12,003 nucleotides of DNA from Thalassiosira profunda (taxonomy: Eukaryota; Bacillariophyta; Thalassiosirophyceae; Thalassiosirales; Thalassiosiraceae). Position 1 is the first letter of the stretch, and each line of letters opens with the position of its first letter. The translations under genes were made by a program, and so were the position numbers. Below, in pieces: positions 1-6,800 of the stretch. Under the pieces are notes generated by a model. That model saw only the letters and a list, made by a program, of their open reading frames with translations, did no database searches and had not been told where the DNA came from. Location of the stretch: contig JALLAP010000643.1 of assembly GCA_036939355.1 (NCBI GenBank), forward strand, positions 1 to 12,003, in the 5' to 3' direction.

Positions 1-2004
1 ACTGAATTCGTTGAGGCTGCGTGCGGTGTGCTGGCCAATCTGGCCATCAACGAAACTGCAAGGGAACAAATTGGGAGTTACGAGAGCTCTATCCCCTCAC
101 TTCTGAAGTTTGTAGGGTCCAGCGCATCTGCCACCAACTGTTCTCTGCTTGCACTCAAACTCCTTGCTATGGGAAATGATGAGAATAAGGCGAAGATGGT
201 CGGTACTGGTGGGGTCAAGGCGGTGGTGGAATTACTGGCGTCTATCACTGACCTGGATGAAATTGATGCTGCGGTGAAATTGCTGGAGGAGTTGGCAGCG
301 CACAAAGATGGCGCCCAAAAGCTCGTCGATGCAGGGGGAATCGAGTTTGTGGCTTCTGTGATGGGCAAGCATTCGGCCCTTCCAAGCGTTCAAGCTAGCT
401 GCCTAGGCATCTTGCGCCACCTCCCTGTCAGTGATGCAGAGGATCAGGCCAACAGCACCTCCGGCTTGGTGTTGAGTGCAATGAAGAGTCACAAAGTCGA
501 TAGGGCAGTGCAATTTGCCGGTTGCCACGTGCTGCTGCGTCACTGCTCCCAGTTCCCCACATTCGCCGAGTCTTTGAATTCGAAGGGCGTGTTCCCACTT
601 TCATCCGATGTCCGGTCGTCGAGGCGCAAGCGAAGTCGCGCCTCGAAGCCTCCGCCGGTTGCCAAGCCCTCCGATGAAATTGCGCCGGATGCGAGCCAAG
701 CGCTGGCCCGGGCTCCCATCGATACCGCGGGCGGCGACGTCTCGCGTGAGATCGCAGCCATCTTGACGAGAAAGCCATTGAAGGACGATCCTACCGGCAA
801 CAAAATGCGCCTCATCATCGTGAAGGCGATCAAAGAAGCCGGCAACCATAAGATCCAGGACAAGGCCCTCGAGCATCTGCGATGCATGGCCACGACTGCA
901 GAGAATGCCTCAAAGATTGTCGATCTCGGCGGTCTCACGATGGCAGCGAAGGCGATGGCGGACCATCCCGCGAAGACAGTCGTGCAGGCAGAAGCCAGTG
1001 CTTTCCTGGCGGAACTGTCGTGGGTCAACCCCTCGTGCGTCCCCGCGATCGCCAAGGAGGGATGCCTCCGCCAGGTGTTGGGCTCCATGGAGAGCCACGC
1101 CACAAACAAGAAAGTGCAGCAGATGGGATGCGGCCTCTTCCGTGCCATGTCGTACGACTTTGCCAATCATTCGTTCATCAATGCTGCCAATGGAGTGGGG
1201 GCCATCATTGATGCGATGAAAATCAATTCGACCCAGTACCTTGTCTTGAAGGAGGCATGCTATTTCCTCCAAAACGTGCTCTGCAACCCGGCCATTCTGC
1301 CGGAGACGATTCAGCTGGTGGCGTCGTCCGGAATGATTGAGTTGGTCGTCGATTCCATCAGCGAGAAGCCGAACGCAGATGAGTTCGTCACCGCGGCGTG
1401 TGGTGTGCTGGCCAATTTGGCCATCGACGACGGCGCCCGTGAATCCATTCTGCAATACGGGTCGACCATACCCACGCTCTTGGCCGTCTTGGGTTCCGGG
1501 GCCGATGTCGATGCATGCAAGTGTGCGCTGAATGCGCTGAAACTGCTCGCGACAAGAAACATCGAGGCCAAGGCCAAGATTGCCGATCTCGGAGGGATAC
1601 AGACTGTAATGGATTCGCTGTCCTCGGGAGGAAACGACGTCGTGTTGCTGGATTCGGGCCTGGGATTCCTGGCCGAGTTGGCGAAAGGCAACGAGGGGAA
1701 TGCCCAGTCTCTGCTGGATGCGGGCGGGCTCGAGTTGGTGACGAAGGAAATGGAGAACCACGCAGAGTCCCCACACGTGCAAGCAAGGGCGTGCGAGATC
1801 TTGGGCAACCTCCCCGTCGGTTCGGACAGCGTCGAGAAAGTGATCAAGTTGATCTTGGAAGCGATGACGAACCACGCGCCAGATGGTGCCATTCAGTATG
1901 ATGGAACGCACGCATTAGTCCAGCTCTGCTGCCAATATCCTGACGTCGTCGGGCCGCTTCTATCAAAAGACGCAGCCATTCTGAGTGGGTCCCGGTTCAT
2001 GTAG
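1..2004 (+). CDS. Armadillo-repeat protein, 5' end outside window
   Basis: The frame is open from the first base (Thr-Glu-Phe-Val) to a TAG at 2002-2004, giving 667 visible residues; the true start lies upstream. The protein is almost entirely helical armadillo-type repeats of about 40 residues. Recurring signatures are GVLANLAI, LKLLA, FLAELA, DAGG and VQAxAxxxLGNLP, with a Gly-Gly turn closing many repeats. I count roughly five repeats before a linker and about nine after it. The linker (residues about 195-235) is Pro/Ser/Lys/Arg rich and has a basic cluster (SRRKRSRASK, about 207-216) that could be a nuclear localisation signal. The part before the linker is a diverged copy of the last third of the protein. 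ARM proteins usually act as protein-binding scaffolds. No enzyme domain is visible and I cannot name a specific family member. No intron is needed in the visible part. The gene converges on the histidine gene, with 87 bp between stops. Confidence 0.88.
   Translation, partial: TEFVEAACGVLANLAINETAREQIGSYESSIPSLLKFVGSSASATNCSLLALKLLAMGNDENKAKMVGTGGVKAVVELLASITDLDEIDAAVKLLEELAAHKDGAQKLVDAGGIEFVASVMGKHSALPSVQASCLGILRHLPVSDAEDQANSTSGLVLSAMKSHKVDRAVQFAGCHVLLRHCSQFPTFAESLNSKGVFPLSSDVRSSRRKRSRASKPPPVAKPSDEIAPDASQALARAPIDTAGGDVSREIAAILTRKPLKDDPTGNKMRLIIVKAIKEAGNHKIQDKALEHLRCMATTAENASKIVDLGGLTMAAKAMADHPAKTVVQAEASAFLAELSWVNPSCVPAIAKEGCLRQVLGSMESHATNKKVQQMGCGLFRAMSYDFANHSFINAANGVGAIIDAMKINSTQYLVLKEACYFLQNVLCNPAILPETIQLVASSGMIELVVDSISEKPNADEFVTAACGVLANLAIDDGARESILQYGSTIPTLLAVLGSGADVDACKCALNALKLLATRNIEAKAKIADLGGIQTVMDSLSSGGNDVVLLDSGLGFLAELAKGNEGNAQSLLDAGGLELVTKEMENHAESPHVQARACEILGNLPVGSDSVEKVIKLILEAMTNHAPDGAIQYDGTHALVQLCCQYPDVVGPLLSKDAAILSGSRFM
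4..1978 (+). repeat. Long ARM super-repeat: units at 4-591 and 1381-1978
   Basis: The segment starting Glu-Phe-Val at base 4 is matched by one starting at 1381, an offset of 1377 bp (459 codons), which drifts to 1383 bp near the end after small indels. Matching landmarks in order are AACGVLANLAI, AREQI/ARESI, STIP/SSIP, ALKLLA, AKxxxxGG, LLEELA/FLAELA, DAGGxE, NLPV/HLPV and AVQF/AIQY. DNA similarity is moderate, so the duplication is old. Confidence 0.8.
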
Positions 2005-2091
2005 GCGCATAGCGAATGCCTGTTTCATATTAAGTTCCTTGCACATCTTACTTTCGCCTGCCTTCAATAGTCAAGCATCATCAGCGCCTCA
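2005..2091. other. Convergent 3' intergenic spacer
   Basis: These 87 bp lie between the stop of the ARM gene (+) and the stop of the histidine gene (-). The spacer must hold the 3' ends of two opposing transcripts, which probably overlap. I see no AATAAA-type signal on the plus strand and no hairpin worth naming. Confidence 0.6.
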
Positions 2092-3531
2092 TCAGCCCTT
2101 TTTGCCCAGTATCTCCTCGCCCGCCTGGATCCGGAACGTCTTGCTGTCCCCCTTCCTCCGCGTCACCTTCCTTGCCCGTTTGTCCAGCTCGCTCACCGCA
2201 TCGTCCATGCTCACCCCCGCCTTCGCCGCCCGCACCATGGCAAAGTACAGCACGTCCGCCAATTCCTCCGCCACGTGCTCCTTCGTATCTGCCTCGCTCA
2301 GTTCCTGCGCCTCCTCGACCAGCTTGTCGCGCAACAATTGGTCGTCGTCGAAGAGCCGCTTGGTGTACGATCCGGCCGGGGCTTCCTTCAGTCGTTGCAC
2401 AAGCGTGCCCTCGAGGTGGCGCAGTCCCCGCGGCTCCCCCCAGCAAGTCAATGTGTTCAGGTGGCAGAACGCTTTCACGTCGTCTCCATTTTGGGTGACA
2501 GTAAACCTTAGCGCGTCGCCGTCGCAGTCGGCGTCGAGGCGGTGGAGCGTCTGGTAATGCCCCGACGTGTCCCCCTTCCGCCAGAGGCCGGCGCGGGAGC
2601 GGGAGTAGTACACGCCCCGCCCGGATTGGAGGGCGGCGACGATGGAGTCGCGGGAGGAGTACACCAACCCTAACGCCTCGTTGGATCGCGTGCAGACGAC
2701 GGTGGTGTACAGTCCGTCGGGGCGATCGGTCTTCATGCACGCGGCGTAGCACAATCCCAATTGCTCGGCTGTAGGATCGACGAGGGTGATGGACCCTTTG
2801 TTCTCCCCGATGGCTTTCGAGAGCGATGCGACGGTGGCGACCAAATCGTCGGTGGACAGCCCCTCTACTGGAAGCTGCACCACGCACTTCCATTCTTTGG
2901 ACAATGGCAGATTCTCCCACTCGGTCTTGGCCGAGGAGAGTTTGTCCATCTGAATACTGACCGTCCCCGCGCGGGAAACAATCTCCTCCATTCTCCCACT
3001 CACGTCCATCCCCTCCTTGTACTGCAACACCAGCCTTTCTCGCGGTATGCGGGCCGCATCGCACGCCTCCAGCGCCTTGTCCAGCCCGTCCTCCTTCACC
3101 CGAATGACCACGTAGGCGCACCCGGCATCGAGAAAGCAGGAGGCCAGGCATCCGTCGCTCTCGATCACGCTCTCGCCGCAGAGCACAAACTCCACGTCGA
3201 CGATCGACGCGTCGATCCCCATCGTTTGCGAGAGGTAGGCGGAGGCCATGGCGACGCCCTCCTTCATGTATTTCTTGCGAAGCTTGGCATTCTCCTTGTT
3301 GGATTTGTCCGAGTCGTCCACCTGGCTCTGTTGTATGCACTTGGCCACGATGGCGCGGTACTCCTCGAGCGCCGACTTGGGTGCATCGGATGCTGATGTG
3401 AGGCTTTCTTTGCAAGTGCTGCCCGGGCAGGTGAGGGGGTGGATCCGCGCCCGTCCCGCGGCCGATAGGGCGAGCGCCGCGGGAGTTTGGGTGGGTGAGG
3501 CGAGGAAGGTGGCGTAGGGGAGGCACGCCAT
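2092..3531 (-). CDS. hisIE: Bifunctional phosphoribosyl-AMP cyclohydrolase / phosphoribosyl-ATP pyrophosphatase (HisIE, HIS4-like)
   Basis: This enzyme of 479 aa should catalyse histidine biosynthesis steps 2 and 3: hydrolysis of PR-ATP to PR-AMP and opening of the adenine ring. The cyclohydrolase domain (about 285-390) has GLVYSS, GVYYSRSR, LWRKG, TSG, the metal-binding DCDGD (335-339) and Cys356/Cys363 in FCHLNTLTC. The pyrophosphatase domain follows, with GSYTKRLF (387-394), EEAQEL (406-411) and EELADVLYF (422-430), the MazG-like acidic metal site. The roughly 280-residue N-terminal region and motif wording resemble the start of fungal HIS4, but no histidinol dehydrogenase domain follows. 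I chose the ATG at 3531 because it sits in a strong context (GCGCCATGG) and is the first ATG in frame; the frame opens further upstream only through a GTG. The first 35 residues are Ala/Ser/Leu rich and could be an organelle-targeting presequence, plausibly plastid in an alga (inference). The gene is divergent from the coiled-coil gene. Confidence 0.94.
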   Translation of the reverse strand: MACLPYATFLASPTQTPAALALSAAGRARIHPLTCPGSTCKESLTSASDAPKSALEEYRAIVAKCIQQSQVDDSDKSNKENAKLRKKYMKEGVAMASAYLSQTMGIDASIVDVEFVLCGESVIESDGCLASCFLDAGCAYVVIRVKEDGLDKALEACDAARIPRERLVLQYKEGMDVSGRMEEIVSRAGTVSIQMDKLSSAKTEWENLPLSKEWKCVVQLPVEGLSTDDLVATVASLSKAIGENKGSITLVDPTAEQLGLCYAACMKTDRPDGLYTTVVCTRSNEALGLVYSSRDSIVAALQSGRGVYYSRSRAGLWRKGDTSGHYQTLHRLDADCDGDALRFTVTQNGDDVKAFCHLNTLTCWGEPRGLRHLEGTLVQRLKEAPAGSYTKRLFDDDQLLRDKLVEEAQELSEADTKEHVAEELADVLYFAMVRAAKAGVSMDDAVSELDKRARKVTRRKGDSKTFRIQAGEEILGKKG

Positions 3532-3580
3532 GGCGCTGGACGAGGCGAGGGCTAGGGGGAAAGATGGAGGCGGCGCCAGG

Positions 3581-3592
3581 TTACACGTGTAA
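3581..3592. promoter_or_regulatory. Perfect 12-bp palindrome with CACGTG (E-box/G-box core)
   Basis: The sequence TTACACGTGTAA is its own reverse complement. CACGTG is the classic core bound by bHLH and some bZIP dimers. It lies 50-61 bp upstream of the histidine ATG on the minus strand. A binding role is inference. Confidence 0.45.
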
Positions 3593-3604
3593 GCTCCTTT
3601 GCAA

Positions 3605-3616
3605 TTCACGCGTGAA
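3605..3616. promoter_or_regulatory. Perfect 12-bp palindrome with ACGCGT (MCB-like core)
   Basis: The sequence TTCACGCGTGAA is its own reverse complement. ACGCGT is the core of the yeast MluI cell-cycle box. Its centre is exactly 24 bp from the centre of the other palindrome, and the two share TT(A/C)AC arms. Function is inference. Confidence 0.42.
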
Positions 3617-3809
3617 ACTCACTGATGTATCGTCACGTCCCCTCCAAACCAAAAGCCAGCCCCTAGCAAGCGGCCTCTCCTCCTCCTACCCGCCGCGGCG
3701 CCAGCCAAGGTCGCGAGCAGAAGTAGTTTGTGTGCAGGGGCAGCAGGCCTGTATTTGCAGTGGTGCGGCGGGAGGCAGAAATTCGCCTGCGACGAGAGCT
3801 GCTCATATC

Positions 3810-6800
3810 ATGTGGTCCAACCTCGCCCACCTCCAACGTCCTCACCCTCCGGAGGCCCAGCCGCAGCCCGATCCCGAGCAAGTGGACGATGCCGCCGACG
3901 ATATAAATGACGAAAATGGAGACGCGTGGGGCGACGACATCGATCTGGGTGACGAGCCCGCCGCCGATGTTCTTACCGATCAGCCGAGTGTCCCGGGCAA
4001 CAGTGAAGGTGCAGGTGAAGTACGAGGATGGGGAAGCTCCGCCCTCCAATCCTTCGCCTCGACGCAGCACGAACCGCTCAGCCTGACCCTCGACGGACCA
4101 CCTCCTGCGGCACCGGAGAGCGCGCCCAATCTATCCGCGGCATCCGGGCCCATTGCAATCGCCGCATCGGGGAGCGCGCCCGCCTTGGAGATGGAGCCTA
4201 AATCAGAGCCGGGAATGGAGGGGCCACCCGCAGAGGAGGCCGGTGGGTGGGGCGACGACGACGCCTTCTCTGACGACACTCCCCAAAAGGAGACACAAGC
4301 CGCCAACCCGCTGGGGCGGATGGCCGAGTCGTTCGGGGCAGCGCTGCTCGCATCGATGGATCAGGAGGAGGAGGGCTATGTCGAGGAGAGGAGTGAGCAG
4401 CAGCCACAACCGTCCCAGCAGCAGGTTGTCGACGACGCAGCCAAAGGGGGAGCGCTCGGGCGGTTTGGAGCGGCACTCCTCGCGTCGGTCGACCAGGAAG
4501 AAGAAGGATACACAGACAACGTGGCTGCCGGAAACGAAGCACCCCGACCAGAGGAAGATAGAGAGGGCGGCTTTGGAGGGGGCTTCGTGATGAAGGGCCT
4601 CTCGCGCTTCATCGAGGCGGCGACCGCCCCGCAGGAGCCGGAGGAGGGAGGATGGGGGGATGACGACGCGATTGACCTTGGCGAGGAGAATGGCAACGAC
4701 GTTGCGGTTGCTGCAGGAGACGAGAAGAAGGATTCCTCTTTCGACGAAGGAACAAACGTGGGGGATGCTGCGGTGGAAGGACACCAGGTTGTAGAGCAGC
4801 CTCCTACCGAGGGATGGGACGACGACTTTGACGTGTCGTTTGGATCGCCCACTCCCAAGGCGGATCCGCCCGCAACTGCACCCAATGATTCTGCGGGAGA
4901 GGACAGTGCACAATTGGAGATGGAACCTCCCCCGACGGAAGAGGGGGCTGTGGTGGCAACGGCGACTGAGGATGACAATGTAGCGGAACCCAGTGATGCA
5001 GGGGGGTGGGACGACGTCGACATAACGTTCAACACGCCGTCGCCCAAGGCCTTGCCCAAACGGGCCGAGGAGTCAGTGGATTTGGGAATTCAGCAGGAAA
5101 TCGCAGCCGCCCCCGAGGAGGAAGAGCGCGACCGGCAGTACAGTTACGAGGAAAACAAGGACGACTCTCCCGAACCCGTTGGCCAAACTCCTCCTCCGGC
5201 CAAGAAGCTTCCCCACCAGGAATCATGGTACATCAATTCCATGGAGGGCGGGATGGGAGGCGTGGTCTACGGGGAGGATAAGTTGGAGGGAACGACCCTT
5301 CCACCGCGTGTTCCGAAAGGGACCGTTTTGCCTGTCAATCCCAGCGACATCGTTTCTTCGACTGGTTCTGTATTGAACTGTCCCTCATCGGTCGGAATGC
5401 CGCTGAGCGAGATGCCGTCGTCGGCCAACTCGCTGCGGGCGTCGGAAAACAACAGCGATGCGGATGAGGATGCGAGGCCGAGCGAACCGTTGCACCACAG
5501 TGAGCTCCAGTGCAAGTGCCTTGAGCTGGTCATGCCGCTTCCCGGTGAAGATGATAAGGAGTCGTTAGCGGAACCTGGCTTTGGCACAAAGAAGCTGCCC
5601 GATGGCACGACGGTCCTTGTGAATTATGAGATGCTCTTGCAAAACGAAGCGACGAAACGAATCCTGTTGCAGAGGTCGTTCGAAGCGCTCCGGGCACGGC
5701 AACAAGCTGCAGCAACAACTGCGCAGGAGCAGGAAGCGGCAAGGGATGCATTAGGGTTGCAACTCGCCTCGGCGCAGGAGGAAATTGCATCCCTCAACGA
5801 GATGGTGTTGCAGCTTCAAGATGAGAAGGAACACATGATCGACGAGGCGCAGCTGTTCGAGGCGGAGCTGTCGGCATTGAAAAACGACAAGGAGTACCTC
5901 GAGAGCGAGGTTGAGTCAGTGCAGGACATGGAAAAGAACCTGCGAAAGAGCGAGTCAGAAGTGGAGGTGCTCCGGATGGATCTTGCAGAGGCGCAACGGG
6001 AGTCGTCGAGCCTGTTCGAGGAGAAGAATTTGCTGTGGCAGGAGCGGAATCAGCTGACCGAAAAGGTGGAAGAGCTGATGAACGCCGCGACCTCTGCAGA
6101 CGAAACTCGAGCCGCGTGTTCTGTCGAGTCAGAGGAGCTGAGGAACACAGTCGAATCCTTGCAGCAGGAACTGCTTCAGAAGGACAGCGAGATCGAGCAG
6201 CTGAATGGGGAGCGCGATGCGCTGAACGGATTGGCGCAGCAGCTGGAGAAAAAGGCCGACGACCGTCTCCATCATGTGCTGACCAAACTCCAAGAGGCGA
6301 CGATCAATGCCGGTGCAGCGGAGACGCAAGCTGTGGCGTCTGTCGAGGAGAGGGAGGCGTTGAGCGCCAGAGTGGAGACGTTGCAGCAGGAGCTTCTTCA
6401 GAGGGACGATGAGTTGGAACAGCTAAACGAGCAGCTCCGATCGACAGTGGCCGACCACCAATCGAACAGCGATGCGTCTGCTGAGCATGAACGCCTGCTT
6501 GATGACCACGCTCGCCTGCAGAATGATTTCTCCGAAACGAAACTGGCACTATCGACGATGCAGGACGAGAACGAGTCTCTCCGAGCGACGCAGCGGGAAT
6601 ACGACGTGCAAATTACTGAGTTGAGGGCCGCAGTGGACTCGATGGATGAGGAGGGTTCTGGGGAGGTGGACAGGCTTGCGGCAGAAGTAGCCTCGCTGAC
6701 TTACGAACTGGGCGTCAAGTCGTCCGAATGCGAAGAATCTGCATCGGCGCTGGCAACTCTGCAGGCCAAGTTGAGCCATGTGGAAGCGCAGTTGGCGGAT

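Larger units (their letters stand above)
3532..3809. promoter_or_regulatory. Bidirectional promoter region between the HisIE and coiled-coil genes
   Basis: These 278 bp separate two divergent start codons and must contain both 5' UTRs and probably both core promoters. The region contains two perfect palindromes (listed separately) and a nearby CGTCACG CRE-like half site around 3630. No TATA box is obvious. The coiled-coil frame remains open back to about 3495, but the segment before 3810 has no protein-like character and lies opposite the histidine start. Confidence 0.55.

Noticed and set aside
910..1911. 333-codon antisense frame within the ARM gene
   Set aside because: Antisense shadow of a GC-rich coding frame, with no protein-like domain.
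2081..3526. 481-codon open frame overlapping the HisIE gene on the same strand
   Set aside because: Arg/Gly/His-rich sequence with no motif. The HisIE frame carries every catalytic motif.
3532..3609. Longer HisIE start at 3609
   Set aside because: It would need a GTG start; the first ATG in frame is 3531, with a strong context.
3495..3809. N-terminal extension of the coiled-coil protein upstream of 3810
   Set aside because: The frame is open but lies across the divergent promoter and the histidine start region, and its composition is unlike the rest of the protein.
3921..5010. GW/WG Argonaute-hook protein
   Set aside because: The Trp motifs are followed by Asp runs in an acidic setting and are few and far apart; a trafficking-type acidic-Trp motif fits better.
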